From contig BOAU01000017.1 of the NCBI GenBank assembly GCA_026002025.1, positions 1-30,716 on the forward strand: a stretch of 30,716 nt of DNA, read 5' to 3'. The position numbers and the translations under genes were made by a program. Below are positions 1-8,108 of this stretch, piece by piece (the first letter of the stretch is position 1; each line of letters opens with the position of its first letter). This stretch comes from Spirochaetia bacterium. GTDB lineage: Bacteria > Spirochaetota > Spirochaetia > Treponematales > Breznakiellaceae. The notes beneath the pieces are model-generated. The model worked only from the letters and a program-made list of their open reading frames with translations. It was not told where the DNA came from and did no database searches.

Positions 1-26
1 TTCTTCTCGCTCATTTTTAACCCCAT
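1..26 (-). CDS. Start of a gene leaving the window, possibly a transposase
   Basis: A GGAGG at 32-36 precedes a minus-strand ATG at 26, and the frame is open to the window edge (MGLKMSEK). Only eight complete codons are visible, so the product cannot be named from sequence alone. The neighbouring repeats at 74-128 look like the end of an insertion sequence, and some integrase-type transposases begin in a similar way. That makes a transposase the leading guess, by inference only. Confidence 0.35.
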
Positions 27-73
27 TTTGGCCTCCGTAAGCTCGCACCTTACAGAATAGCCCGTTTATTTGA

Positions 74-128
74 GGTACATTTTCTAAATGAGGCAAACCT
101 TTGTTTGGGGTACATTTTTCATGAGGCA
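74..128. repeat. Two direct repeats, possible insertion-sequence terminus
   Basis: GGTACATTTT followed by ATGAGGCA occurs twice in direct orientation. The first copy is at 74-94 (GGTACATTTTCTAAATGAGGC) split by a few extra bases, and the second is at 109-128. Repeated blocks just upstream of a gene start are typical of IS ends that carry multiple transposase-binding sites. The matching far end lies outside the window, so the element type is not established. Confidence 0.4.
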
Positions 129-138
129 CTGCGACGGA

Positions 139-167
139 TTGACGGATAGAAGGGAAGCTCTGATAAT
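139..167 (+). promoter_or_regulatory. Candidate sigma-70-like promoter for the GH27 gene
   Basis: TTGACG at 139-144 and GATAAT at 162-167 are separated by 17 bp. The expected start of transcription is near 174, almost on the ATG at 175. The message would therefore be leaderless or begin translation at the ATG at 187. No good ribosome-binding site is seen for either start. Confidence 0.4.
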
Positions 168-174
168 ACCAGAT

Positions 175-1473
175 ATGTCAAACTATATGCGTAAAAAAGA
201 TGAATGCGCCCTGACACCGCCCATGGGCTGGAACAGTTGGGACTGCTATGCCGCGTCTGTTACCGAAGCCCAGCTTTTGGAACATGCCGAATACATGTGG
301 AAAAATCTGCTGCCCTACGGATGGGAATATATCGTCTGCGATATTCAGTGGTCGGAACCCAAAGCCGGTACGGATGAAAACCCCTACCGCAATTTCACCA
401 CCCTCTGTATGGATGAATACAGCCGCCTGATCCCTGCCGAAGCCCGCTTCCCCGGCGCTGCCGGGAAAGCGGGCTTCGGCCCCATCGCGGAAAAGATACA
501 CGAGATGGGCCTGAAATTCGGCATCCATATCATGCGGGGCATCCCCCGGCAGGCGGTCCACAGCAAGACAAAAATAAAAGGCGCATCCGTGACCGCCGCA
601 GAAATCGCCAACCCCTTTTCCATCTCGCGGTGGAACCCGGACATGTACGGTGTGGACGCCTCAAAACCGGGAGCGCAGGAATACTACAATTCCCTGTTTG
701 AGCTTTACGCATCCTGGGGGGTGGATTATGTCAAAGTTGATGATATCTGCAATACCAATATGTTTCCCCACAATCCCTATTCGGGGAGGGCGGAAATTGA
801 ACTGATCCGCCATGCCATTGATAAGGCCGGGCGGCCCATGGTCTTAAGCCTGTCCCCCGGACCTGCAATAATTGAAGAAGCCTGGCACCTTACGGAAAAC
901 GCGAACATGTGGCGCATCACCGATGATTTCTGGGATACCTGGCCCCTGCTTCTGGACATGTTCCGCCGCTGCGAACTCTGGCAGGCCCATGTGGGGCCGG
1001 GCAACTGGCCCGACTGCGACATGCTTCCCCTGGGGCGCATCGGCATCGGCTTTAAAAAGCCCCGGCAAACCAACTTTACCCGTGAAGAACAGATCACCAT
1101 GATGACACTCTGGTGCATTTTCCGTTCCCCCCTCATGATGGGCGGGGTCCTGCCCGATCTTGATGACTGGACCCGCTCCCTGCTCACCAACAGGGAAGTG
1201 CTGGATGTACTGCGGTTTGGCCAAAGCCCCCGGCAGATTGAGCGGGATGCGGATCACGCGGTATGGATAAACACTGCCGAAGACGGCATCAATCTTGCCC
1301 TCTTTAACACGGCGGACGAAAGCCGTACCCTTGCCTGTCCCCTTTCCGCGCTGGGAATCTCCAGGGCTGAGGTCAGGGACCTTTGGGCCGGGAAGGACCT
1401 GGGATCAGCATCGGACGTGGTATCCGCGAAGATCGGGCCCCACGGCGCGGCCCTGTTCAGGTTACGTTCGTAA
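175..1473 (+). CDS. Glycoside hydrolase family 27 alpha-galactosidase (melibiase-like)
   Basis: This enzyme would hydrolyse terminal alpha-galactosides, or related alpha/beta-linked pentopyranosides accepted by some GH27 members. It has no signal peptide, so it probably acts in the cytoplasm on imported oligosaccharides. The N-terminal motif TPPMGWNSWD is diagnostic of the family. VKVDD puts the catalytic nucleophile at about Asp189, MWRITDD supplies the acid/base Asp at about 250-251, and NWPDCDMLPLG matches the family's substrate-site DPDML motif. A beta-sandwich C-terminal part follows. An ATG at 88 is in frame but begins inside the insertion-sequence repeats, so the start at 175 is preferred; 187 is also possible. 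The serine operon begins 78 bases downstream with its own promoter. The exact glycosidic specificity cannot be read from sequence. Confidence 0.85.
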   Translation: MSNYMRKKDECALTPPMGWNSWDCYAASVTEAQLLEHAEYMWKNLLPYGWEYIVCDIQWSEPKAGTDENPYRNFTTLCMDEYSRLIPAEARFPGAAGKAGFGPIAEKIHEMGLKFGIHIMRGIPRQAVHSKTKIKGASVTAAEIANPFSISRWNPDMYGVDASKPGAQEYYNSLFELYASWGVDYVKVDDICNTNMFPHNPYSGRAEIELIRHAIDKAGRPMVLSLSPGPAIIEEAWHLTENANMWRITDDFWDTWPLLLDMFRRCELWQAHVGPGNWPDCDMLPLGRIGIGFKKPRQTNFTREEQITMMTLWCIFRSPLMMGGVLPDLDDWTRSLLTNREVLDVLRFGQSPRQIERDADHAVWINTAEDGINLALFNTADESRTLACPLSALGISRAEVRDLWAGKDLGSASDVVSAKIGPHGAALFRLRS

Positions 1474-1495
1474 TTATGAATATTTGTAAGTTTTT

Positions 1496-1524
1496 TTGCT
1501 TTTTTTGTAAAAGTGTATTATAAT
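1496..1524 (+). promoter_or_regulatory. Promoter of the serine operon
   Basis: TTGCTT at 1496-1501 and a perfect TATAAT at 1519-1524 are separated by 17 bp, 28 bases before the symporter ATG. An AT-rich T tract precedes it. Confidence 0.6.
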
Positions 1525-1551
1525 GTGAATAATTTCAAACGGAGGCAACAT

Positions 1552-2766
1552 ATGGCAAAGAAGTTTAAACTCGGACTTATCCCAAAATTGCTCATTGGTA
1601 TTGCTCTGGGTATCGTGTTCGGGCTTGTGATGCCGGTTTGGTTTAACCGGGTCATCATCACGGCATCAACCCTGTTCAGCGCGTTCCTGAAATTCGTCAT
1701 CCCGCTGATGATTCTGGCCTTTGTAACGATGGGCATTGCTGATCTCTCCAGGGGCGCGGGCAAGCTTCTTCTGATCACGGCCGGCATTGCCTACTGTTCG
1801 ACCCTGGTTTTTGGAACCCTGGCTTTCGGCGTGGCGATCAACCTGTTCCCTAGCTTTTTAACCCCCGAAGCGCTCACCAAGATAGGGGACGCCGAGGCGG
1901 GTATGCTTTCAAGCTATTTTACCCTGGCCATGCCCCCTGTTATTGATGTGCTGAGCGCGGTTATTTTGGCGTTTATCTTGGGGCTCTGCATAAGCTCCAT
2001 GCGCGGCAAGGAATTGCACGATGCCCTCTATGCGCCGATGGCGGAATTTTCGGCCGTAATCAACAAGGTGCTTAATGTGGCGATTATCCCGCTTTTGCCC
2101 CTCTACATCTGCGGGACCTTTGTAAACATGACGGTTTCCGGCCAAACCTTTGCCATTCTGGGCATTTTGTGGAAGGTGTTCCTTACGGTCATCATCATGC
2201 ATTTTATCTGTCTTCTGGTGATGTTCTTCATATCAGGATCAATCACCAAAAAAAATCCCCTCCAGTTGATGAAGAATCAGATCCCCGGATACCTTTCCGC
2301 CATCGGAACCCAGTCTTCCGCCGCGACGATCCCGGTGAACCTGAAATGCGCCGAAGCCGACGGCGTGTCGGCCCAGATCAGGAATTTTGTTATTCCCCTC
2401 TGCGCAAATATCCACATGCCCGGTTCGATGATAACGATTACCAGCTGCGTTACCGCTGTTCTGCTGATGCACCCCGATATGCCCATCAACCTGGGTCTTA
2501 TCGTCCCCTTCATCATGACCCTTGGTATCGCAATGGTGGCCTCCCCCGGCGCTCCTGGTGGCTCAATTATGACGGCCCTGCCCTTCCTGCCCCTGGTAGG
2601 CATAGCCTCGGACAGCTCCATTGCAAGCCTCCTGATAGCGCTCTACATTACGCAGGACAGCTTTGGAACGGCCTGTAATGTCTCCGGTGACAACGCCATA
2701 AGCAACGTGATCGACAGGATCAATGACCACTTTGAAAAGAAGGCCGCCCAAAAGGCGCACGCATAG
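1552..2766 (+). CDS. Dicarboxylate/amino acid:cation symporter (DAACS), probable serine/threonine importer
   Basis: This is a multi-pass inner-membrane symporter of the DAACS (SstT/GltP/DctA) family. The N-terminal helix LLIGIALGIVFGLVMP and the hairpin signature TQSSAATIPV are typical. The downstream segment rich in PGSM, SPGAPGG and sodium-binding-like residues also fits. Its 404 residues match the family's usual length. The ATG at 1552 is chosen because GGAGG lies 6-7 bases upstream; in-frame codons before it belong to the promoter region. The stop is only five bases from sdaAB, and sdaAA follows, so the substrate is most likely L-serine (or serine/threonine) taken up with Na+. That substrate is inferred from the operon, and a dicarboxylate is not excluded. 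Confidence 0.8.
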   Translation: MAKKFKLGLIPKLLIGIALGIVFGLVMPVWFNRVIITASTLFSAFLKFVIPLMILAFVTMGIADLSRGAGKLLLITAGIAYCSTLVFGTLAFGVAINLFPSFLTPEALTKIGDAEAGMLSSYFTLAMPPVIDVLSAVILAFILGLCISSMRGKELHDALYAPMAEFSAVINKVLNVAIIPLLPLYICGTFVNMTVSGQTFAILGILWKVFLTVIIMHFICLLVMFFISGSITKKNPLQLMKNQIPGYLSAIGTQSSAATIPVNLKCAEADGVSAQIRNFVIPLCANIHMPGSMITITSCVTAVLLMHPDMPINLGLIVPFIMTLGIAMVASPGAPGGSIMTALPFLPLVGIASDSSIASLLIALYITQDSFGTACNVSGDNAISNVIDRINDHFEKKAAQKAHA

Positions 2767-2771
2767 TTTGT

Positions 2772-3434
2772 ATGAACATCTTTGATATCATAGGCCCGGT
2801 GATGATCGGGCCTTCCAGTTCCCACACCGCCGGGGCGGTGAGGATCGGAAGGGTCAGCCGGAAAATCCTGGGGGATGATGTTGCCAGAGCGGAAATCGGT
2901 TTGGCAGGATCATTTGCCCAGACCGGCAAGGGACACGGAACCGACCGCGCCCTGGTCGCGGGCCTCATGGGCATGGACACCGATGATGACCGCATCAAGC
3001 ACAGTTTTACTGTTGCCAAAGAGCAGGGGCTTGAATTTCACTTTTCTGAAATAAAGATCCCCCACTCCCATCCGAACACCGTGAAACTGCACCTTGTCGG
3101 CAAAACCGGCAAGGAGTGCGCCGTTCAGGGATCATCCGTTGGGGGCGGTAATATCATTATCACCAGCGTGAACGAGATGGAAACTGAATTGACCGGCAGC
3201 TCCGATACCCTCATCATCGCCCACAAGGACATGCCGGGGATGATTGCCGCGGTAACCTCCCTTATGGCGGAACACGGGGTTAACATCGGGAACTTCAAGC
3301 TCAACCGGCCGCACAAGGGTTTCCAGGCGGTAATGACCGTGGAGATTGACGGCGCCATGGATCGGAACACCATAGCGCATCTGCGGGAGATGCCCCACAT
3401 TGACAGTGTGGTATATCTCTACGCGAACCAGTAA
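2772..3434 (+). CDS. sdaAB: L-serine dehydratase, iron-sulfur-dependent, beta subunit
   Basis: This is the beta subunit of the two-subunit [4Fe-4S] L-serine deaminase, which converts L-serine to pyruvate and ammonia in the cytoplasm. The N-terminal domain opens with IGPSSSHTAGAVRIG, the family hallmark. Residues about 148-220 form an ACT domain (starting LIIAHKDMPGMIAAVTSLM), which in this family senses serine or aids subunit contact. The length of 220 residues is normal. No strong ribosome-binding site is seen, and the start lies five bases after the symporter stop, so translational coupling is likely. sdaAA follows after an 18-base gap. Confidence 0.93.
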   Translation: MNIFDIIGPVMIGPSSSHTAGAVRIGRVSRKILGDDVARAEIGLAGSFAQTGKGHGTDRALVAGLMGMDTDDDRIKHSFTVAKEQGLEFHFSEIKIPHSHPNTVKLHLVGKTGKECAVQGSSVGGGNIIITSVNEMETELTGSSDTLIIAHKDMPGMIAAVTSLMAEHGVNIGNFKLNRPHKGFQAVMTVEIDGAMDRNTIAHLREMPHIDSVVYLYANQ

Positions 3435-3452
3435 CAGGAGCTGTGCGAAATC

Positions 3453-4325
3453 ATGCTGGAATATCATTCAATAGGATTGCTTGCAAAGACCGCAGAGGAA
3501 CAGGGCCGCAGCATTTCAGAAATAGTGCTGCACGATCAGGCGGAGACTCTGGAAATCCCGGCGGAACAAATTTTTAACACCATGCGGGACAGCCTTGAGG
3601 TGATGAAGAAGTCCGCGGAAACCGGGGCCGATGAACACATCAAATCAAACAGCGGGCTTTCCGGGGGCGATGCCTACCGCATGACCCGTTATGCCGCCGA
3701 TCATCCTATTTCCGGCGATTTCTGCGCCCGCGCCATTGCGCGGGCAATCGCCGTCTCCGAGTGCAACGCATCCATGGGAAAAATTGTCGCCGCCCCCACC
3801 GCGGGTTCCTGCGGCATTCTCCCCGCAGCGGTTCTTACGATGATGGAAGCATACGGCATTGATGAAAAAAAAGCGGTGATGTCCCTCTTCACAGCCGGGG
3901 CCATGGGCATGGTGATCGCCAACGAGGCAAGCATCGCCGGCGCGGAAGGGGGCTGTCAGGCGGAGTGCGGAAGCGCCGCAGGAATGGCCGCAGGCGCCCT
4001 GGTAGAAATGCGGGGGGGCAGCCCCGCCATGGCGGCGGATGCATGCGCCATGGCAATAAAGAACCAGCTGGGCCTGACCTGCGATCCCGTGGCGGGACTG
4101 GTGGAAGTGCCCTGCGTCAAACGCAATGCCGGGGGCATCATGATCGCCATCGCTGCAGCGGACATGGCCCTGGCAGGCATCAAAAGCGTTATCCCCGTTG
4201 ACGAAGTAATCGCGGTGATGCGCGAAATCGGCGAAGCCCTTCCCACAAGTTTAAAGGAAACCGCCCAGGGCGGCCTGGCAACAAGCCCTACAGGTATCGC
4301 TTTAAAGCAAAAGATCTTTGGATAG
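3453..4325 (+). CDS. sdaAA: L-serine dehydratase, iron-sulfur-dependent, alpha subunit
   Basis: This is the catalytic alpha subunit of [4Fe-4S] L-serine dehydratase. Three cysteines stand where cluster ligands are expected: Cys168 in GGCQAE, Cys210 in LTCDPVAG and Cys221 in VPCVKRNA. Their spacings (42 and 11) equal those of the ligands known in characterised type-2 enzymes. SNSGLSGG and AAPTAGSCGILP are further family motifs. The length of 290 residues is usual. An AGGAG sits about 11 bases before the ATG. Together with the symporter and sdaAB it makes a serine uptake and deamination operon feeding pyruvate metabolism. The cluster is oxygen-sensitive, which fits an anaerobe. Confidence 0.95.
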   Translation: MLEYHSIGLLAKTAEEQGRSISEIVLHDQAETLEIPAEQIFNTMRDSLEVMKKSAETGADEHIKSNSGLSGGDAYRMTRYAADHPISGDFCARAIARAIAVSECNASMGKIVAAPTAGSCGILPAAVLTMMEAYGIDEKKAVMSLFTAGAMGMVIANEASIAGAEGGCQAECGSAAGMAAGALVEMRGGSPAMAADACAMAIKNQLGLTCDPVAGLVEVPCVKRNAGGIMIAIAAADMALAGIKSVIPVDEVIAVMREIGEALPTSLKETAQGGLATSPTGIALKQKIFG

Positions 4326-4338
4326 ATCAATTGAATAA

Positions 4339-4405
4339 TTGACAAAAAGTTGACCTTTTCTTAACAACCAGTTTACCCCTGCATATTAACTTCTCAATAT
4401 CAAAA
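4339..4405 (+). promoter_or_regulatory. TTGAC direct-repeat promoter, copy A (probable response-regulator operator)
   Basis: Four units start at 4339, 4350, 4361 and 4372 (TTGACAAAAAG, TTGACCTTTTC, TTAACAACCAG, TTTACC...), exactly 11 bp apart. The last unit doubles as a -35 (TTTACC), with CAATAT 17 bp further on as a weak -10. Positions 4339-4376 match 15057-15094 at 36 of 38 bases, and the weak -10 is at the same distance in both. Eleven-base direct repeats overlapping a -35 are the classic arrangement for OmpR/PhoB-family activators. The regulator encoded at 17038 is the obvious candidate. Confidence 0.7.
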
Positions 4406-4474
4406 GGAAAATAAATACGCTTTTGGTTTTTACGCCGTATGGCTGTAAAAAAATCGTTTGAGAAGGGGCTTATT

Positions 4475-4927
4475 ATGACGAAGAAGAAGAAAATCATTAT
4501 TGCGGGAGTGGCGGTGGCGGCGGTGATTTGGGTTGTCTGCGGCAGCCTGTTTTGGGGCGGCGCTCGCGCGTCATTCAGGGGATTCGGCGGCTATTACGGA
4601 TCATTCGGTAATTCTACCGGCGGCAATTCCACCGTTGCGGTAAAGGACTTTGAACCGTTGGAACTGGTCTTTGTCACCGCAACCGCGAAAAAAAGCGGCG
4701 ATGTAGATGTCAAGGATCTGCTGCTCAAGGAGGCAAAAAAATTGGGCGGCCATGGGATCATCAATGTGAACATTGACACCCAACGGAAAGGCTGGTTCGG
4801 GGAAGTGACATTGACGGGTTCCGCCCTTGCCATAAAATACACCGATTCCGCCGGAGTGCCCGCAGCAGACAATAGTCTGGGCAGCCTATCGCAAATGCGG
4901 CGCGGTTTGGGCTGGGGACGCTGGTAA
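4475..4927 (+). CDS. Small membrane-anchored or secreted protein, YbjQ/RcsF-like fold suspected
   Basis: A 150-residue protein starting with a lysine-rich segment and a hydrophobic helix (IIIAGVAVAAVIWVVCGSLF). The Cys in VVCG could be a relaxed spirochaetal lipobox. A Gly/Phe/Ser/Asn-rich linker follows, then a small alpha/beta domain (ELVFVTATA ... LLLKEAKKLGGHGIINVNID ... TGSALAIKY). That pattern resembles envelope proteins of the YbjQ/RcsF type, but the resemblance is by eye. The ATG at 4475 is chosen over an in-frame upstream ATG at 4439 because GAGAAGGGG lies just before it. Its promoter shares an operator with the two-component operon at 15159, so it probably belongs to an envelope-stress or envelope-signal regulon. 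Confidence 0.55.
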   Translation: MTKKKKIIIAGVAVAAVIWVVCGSLFWGGARASFRGFGGYYGSFGNSTGGNSTVAVKDFEPLELVFVTATAKKSGDVDVKDLLLKEAKKLGGHGIINVNIDTQRKGWFGEVTLTGSALAIKYTDSAGVPAADNSLGSLSQMRRGLGWGRW

Positions 4928-4936
4928 AAGTAAAGC

Positions 4937-4966
4937 TGCGGCTGCCCTTGCAAGAAGGCAGCCGCA
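4937..4966 (+). terminator. Hairpin after the 4475 gene
   Basis: TGCGGCTGCC pairs perfectly with GGCAGCCGCA across a 10-base loop that can itself pair (CTTG/CAAG). No clear U tract follows, so it may be a bidirectional or factor-assisted terminator. Confidence 0.5.
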
Positions 4967-5016
4967 TTCACTTGACTGTGAAAAGTTGAAAAATACAGGA
5001 CATATGTTTACCATTT

Positions 5017-5676
5017 TTAATCCCCAAAAATATTTTCATTTATAAACCTTTTTATTTCTTCCATTATTTTTTTTAATTGTTCAATATCCTTTATTGTATC
5101 ATTGGTTTCCAGTGAGTGATCTCCTTCTTTTAGTTCATATGTATATATATTTTTCCTGTCATATATTTCAGATAAATTTTTTATGTTATAAAATTTATCC
5201 CGGAAACTTCCAATTACCAAAATATTATTGTTTATATATTTAATTACATTTATGATGTTCTCCCAATCTGTTCCGGGAGTTATGAATATCGCGCTTGATT
5301 TTCTTCTTATTTGTTCGTTTTGTAAACACTTTTTTATAATGGTTGTTCCCATTGATTTTCCTATAAGTATTACTTTTCTATAATTTCTTTCTATCTCCAA
5401 CAATTTATTTATTATAATTTTAATATCTTCTTCAAAATACTTGTCTTGCTCATCGCCGGTTAGATTCATAAAATATTTGTCATTATAATATTTACAATCA
5501 ACACCTAAATAATCTATATTATGATCAAATAATATATTCCGGGAATAATACAACAAAGGATTCCTGTATGTATAACCAAATCCGGAAAAAATCACCCCCA
5601 AATTTTCATTGCTATTAAATTGACATTCATTTTCAATTTCTGTTCCATTTTTTCTTAACAAGTCAATTGACCGCAT
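5017..5676 (-). CDS. Alpha/beta hydrolase, AT-rich
   Basis: This 219-residue protein has the layout of a small alpha/beta hydrolase. GKSMGT supplies a GxSxG nucleophile elbow, GSFRDKFY an acid after a late strand, and GDHSLE the histidine. The fold is clear from these three in order; the substrate is unknown. GGAGG lies eight bases before the ATG. The gene is far richer in A+T than the serine operon or the two-component operon, and it heads the low-GC block to 8019, suggesting acquisition from a low-GC donor. A second, damaged hydrolase lies just upstream on the same strand. Confidence 0.65.
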   Translation of the reverse strand: MRSIDLLRKNGTEIENECQFNSNENLGVIFSGFGYTYRNPLLYYSRNILFDHNIDYLGVDCKYYNDKYFMNLTGDEQDKYFEEDIKIIINKLLEIERNYRKVILIGKSMGTTIIKKCLQNEQIRRKSSAIFITPGTDWENIINVIKYINNNILVIGSFRDKFYNIKNLSEIYDRKNIYTYELKEGDHSLETNDTIKDIEQLKKIMEEIKRFINENIFGD

Positions 5677-5735
5677 TTGTCTTATCCTCCGTGTGTATTC
5701 ATATCATAAGTTTTAATTAATGCAATTTTTTGCTT

Positions 5736-5993
5736 TTATACCAGTTTTTTTAGTATTGTGTTTTTTATGAACAATTTGTAGCCCCCATCAGAAAAATGTT
5801 CCCCTTCTTCCAATAATTCCAATTCACAATTCGGCAATAATTCTTTTGTCATTTCTGCCAAATTATAGGATAACACATTATCCTTTTTACTTGCCATTGT
5901 CCCGTGCTGAACCAAAATTGGAAACCCCTTTTCATTCCCGAAATCATTGTAAGCAAGTGTCTCCTTTCCGTTGTAAGAAAAATGTTTAATCAT
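5736..5993 (-). pseudogene. Internally deleted alpha/beta hydrolase
   Basis: The 85-residue frame joins the typical beginning of an alpha/beta hydrolase (NGKETLAYNDFGNEKGFPIL, then VQHG) to its typical end (LLPNCELELLEEGEHFSDGG). The join falls near residues 36-42. The middle, including the GxSxG nucleophile and acid residues, is absent, while the C-terminal GEHF histidine motif remains. Full family members are about 270 residues. The start has a good AAAGGAG and the frame is open, so a short protein may still be made, but not an active hydrolase. An in-frame internal deletion is the simplest reading. Confidence 0.65.
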
Positions 5994-6031
5994 TATGCTC
6001 TCCTTTTGGTTAAGTATCAGTAAAACTTTTA

Positions 6032-6730
6032 TTATAATTTATATTCCAGTATGTTTTTATAATCAGAATTATAACAATAATATACCTTATTGTCATTTTT
6101 TGAATAAACAAATGAAAAATCCGTATTCCATTCTCCAGTTTGTTTTACTTTTTCTAAAATATCAAATGCGTTTTTTACAGATAAATTCTTATTTTTATCC
6201 AAATAATTTTTAACTTTCATATATCTGTCAAAACTATTATCGCTATATATCTTGCCTGCATTATAATCGACTAGCGAGAAATTTGTCATTATATAATATG
6301 GTGATGCATTTGCTTTATTTTTTAAATTTCCCCTTCCGGGTTCAACTACCCAAACATTTCCTTTTTTATCAGCAATAAAATTATGGGTACAAAGATTTGG
6401 AGCGTTTACAACTTCAATGTTTTCCAAATAATTATCTAAATCATTTATTTTTAGTTTCCCTTCAAGTAAATCCTTAACCAAATAAGCAGTCAATGTGCGT
6501 GTTTTACCTGCTCTTTTATATAATCCTTTTCCATTTGAATCTACACACAAATTACTTATAAAGGTTTTTTCAGTATTTATTCCAAATGAAGGTTGTTTTC
6601 CAATATTTGTATTAATATCTACAATAAATGCTTTTTTAGTATTTGTGTTTAATTCGAATGGCATACCATTATTGTCAAAATTCATTGCTATTAATAAATC
6701 ATTTCCTCTATTTACAAAACACGTACACAT
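6032..6730 (-). CDS. Linear amide C-N hydrolase (Ntn-type, choloylglycine hydrolase/penicillin V acylase-like)
   Basis: This is probably an N-terminal-nucleophile amidase. The protein begins MCTCF, so removal of the initiator Met would expose Cys as both nucleophile and alpha-amine, as in the choloylglycine-hydrolase and C45/C59 groups. NAPNLCTHNFIADKKGNVWVVE resembles the central strands of that fold (only part of this run is diagnostic). The length is 232 residues, at the short end for the family. AGGAGG precedes the ATG. It lies inside the AT-rich block, between the deleted hydrolase and a lipoprotein gene. Natural substrates could be acyl-amides or N-acyl-amino acids; bile-salt hydrolysis is not implied. 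Confidence 0.6.
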   Translation of the reverse strand: MCTCFVNRGNDLLIAMNFDNNGMPFELNTNTKKAFIVDINTNIGKQPSFGINTEKTFISNLCVDSNGKGLYKRAGKTRTLTAYLVKDLLEGKLKINDLDNYLENIEVVNAPNLCTHNFIADKKGNVWVVEPGRGNLKNKANASPYYIMTNFSLVDYNAGKIYSDNSFDRYMKVKNYLDKNKNLSVKNAFDILEKVKQTGEWNTDFSFVYSKNDNKVYYCYNSDYKNILEYKL

Positions 6731-6752
6731 TATATTCCTCCTATTTTGAATA

Positions 6753-7568
6753 TTACTTATTTTTTATTATTTTGTCAACCAATTCAAAACCAATTTCGCC
6801 TAACTTCCTATTAGGCAAAGTACCTCCGTACTCTATGTTTTTTATTTTATATATTCTCCTTTCGTTATCAAAAATATATTTAGTCCATTGAAGATCATAA
6901 GTTTCTTTATTAACTATTCTTAATATTATAATTTCATTATTTCCGTTATTTTTTTCAACTTTAATTGGTGCAAATGGTTCATCATAATTAAAATAATATT
7001 CCGTCTCTAAATATGGCTTAAATTTATTCTCCACCATATCAAATCCATAAATACCAAAAATTGGAAAATTCCAAAAAGTGAATGTTATTAACTCATTTAT
7101 TCCGTCATCATTGATATCAGAAATAATTAAATAATCAGCGAATTTAATTCCAGATATATTTTGCGTCAATATTTCATTGTATGGCATTGGAAATCCATTA
7201 CCACAGCTATATATATCCACTATTTGATGCTTATCATTGAAAGTATATAGTTTATAAACATAACCTTCAAAATCAGTCCAATGTACTATAAAACACAATA
7301 ATCCCGGAATGAGATAATCAATTTCCATTATGTTATTTAACTCAAGGTATCTTCGGGATGTTTCGTCCTTTAAGATTATGTCTCTATAATATTCCAATGG
7401 CATCTTTTCCGGTGGGGCATTTTGGTTTAACTCATCAAATAATGGTTTAAGGTTAATATTTGTTATTTCTAAATCAAATACTGGTTTTTCCTCAAACTTT
7501 TTATTATTGCATGAGAATATAAATAAAATTAAAGCAAATATGCCATAAAGCAAATGTTTTTTATTCAC
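6753..7568 (-). CDS. Putative lipoprotein with an EF-hand-like loop
   Basis: This 271-residue lipoprotein has a signal segment (LLYGIFALILFIFSC) ending in a lipobox cysteine near residue 19. ISDINDDGINELI is a calcium-loop-like D-x-N-D-D-G motif as found in FG-GAP or EF-hand-like surface proteins; no enzyme motif was recognised. A GTG start at 7568 is chosen because GGAGGAAGG lies just upstream and the signal peptide then begins correctly. An in-frame ATG at 7598 would add ten residues inside the preceding gene. The start overlaps the upstream gene's stop by eight bases, so the two lipoproteins are translationally coupled. Confidence 0.6.
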   Translation of the reverse strand: MNKKHLLYGIFALILFIFSCNNKKFEEKPVFDLEITNINLKPLFDELNQNAPPEKMPLEYYRDIILKDETSRRYLELNNIMEIDYLIPGLLCFIVHWTDFEGYVYKLYTFNDKHQIVDIYSCGNGFPMPYNEILTQNISGIKFADYLIISDINDDGINELITFTFWNFPIFGIYGFDMVENKFKPYLETEYYFNYDEPFAPIKVEKNNGNNEIIILRIVNKETYDLQWTKYIFDNERRIYKIKNIEYGGTLPNRKLGEIGFELVDKIIKNK

Positions 7569-8019
7569 AAAAACCTTCCTCCAGGAAATTTTTATCACTC
7601 GTTGACAAACCTATTGGAACGGAATAATATATACGTTCATAAATACCAAAGTACAGTCCATTTTTTAGGTACAATTTTCCATTTTCTCGCTTGTATTTAT
7701 TTATATCCTTTATATATTGCCATTTTTCTTTCTCAAGATAGTTTATGCAATTGGTATAATACTTTTTTGCTTCCACAAAATCGGAGAATGAAAAGGAAAT
7801 ATAACAGGATTGAATTTTATCATCATTACCTGTGATGACTGTAATAAATATTTCATTCTTATTATTAACTCCTATCCTTTTTGAGTATTTATTCTTATTT
7901 TCAAAACTATATTCAACCGGCACATTTTTTCCAATAAGGTTTATATATTCGGTAATGAAATTATTTTGGTTTGTACATGATGAAAAATATAATAATACCA
8001 GCACATAAGCCAATTTCAT
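7561..8019 (-). CDS. Putative small lipoprotein
   Basis: This 152-residue protein begins MKLAYVLVLLYFSSC, a short signal peptide with the lipidated Cys near residue 15. The rest is Lys/Asn/Tyr-rich with no recognised domain. The ATG at 8019 is preceded by GGAGG with ideal spacing; a longer open frame to 8229 has no signal peptide at its start and is rejected. It overlaps the next lipoprotein gene and probably forms a pair with it. It marks the upstream limit of the strongly AT-rich segment. Confidence 0.55.
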   Translation of the reverse strand: MKLAYVLVLLYFSSCTNQNNFITEYINLIGKNVPVEYSFENKNKYSKRIGVNNKNEIFITVITGNDDKIQSCYISFSFSDFVEAKKYYTNCINYLEKEKWQYIKDINKYKRENGKLYLKNGLYFGIYERIYYSVPIGLSTSDKNFLEEGFCE

Positions 8020-8108
8020 TGGTTTTCCTCCGAAAGTTTGGATAAGACAGATTCGATTGGCGATTTTGAGTACAGGTTTTATTTTGGTTAAATCGTTACC
8101 AGAATACA

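Noticed and set aside
88..174. N-terminal extension of the alpha-galactosidase from the ATG at 88
   Set aside because: It starts inside the direct repeats and the family's N-terminus is found just after 175.
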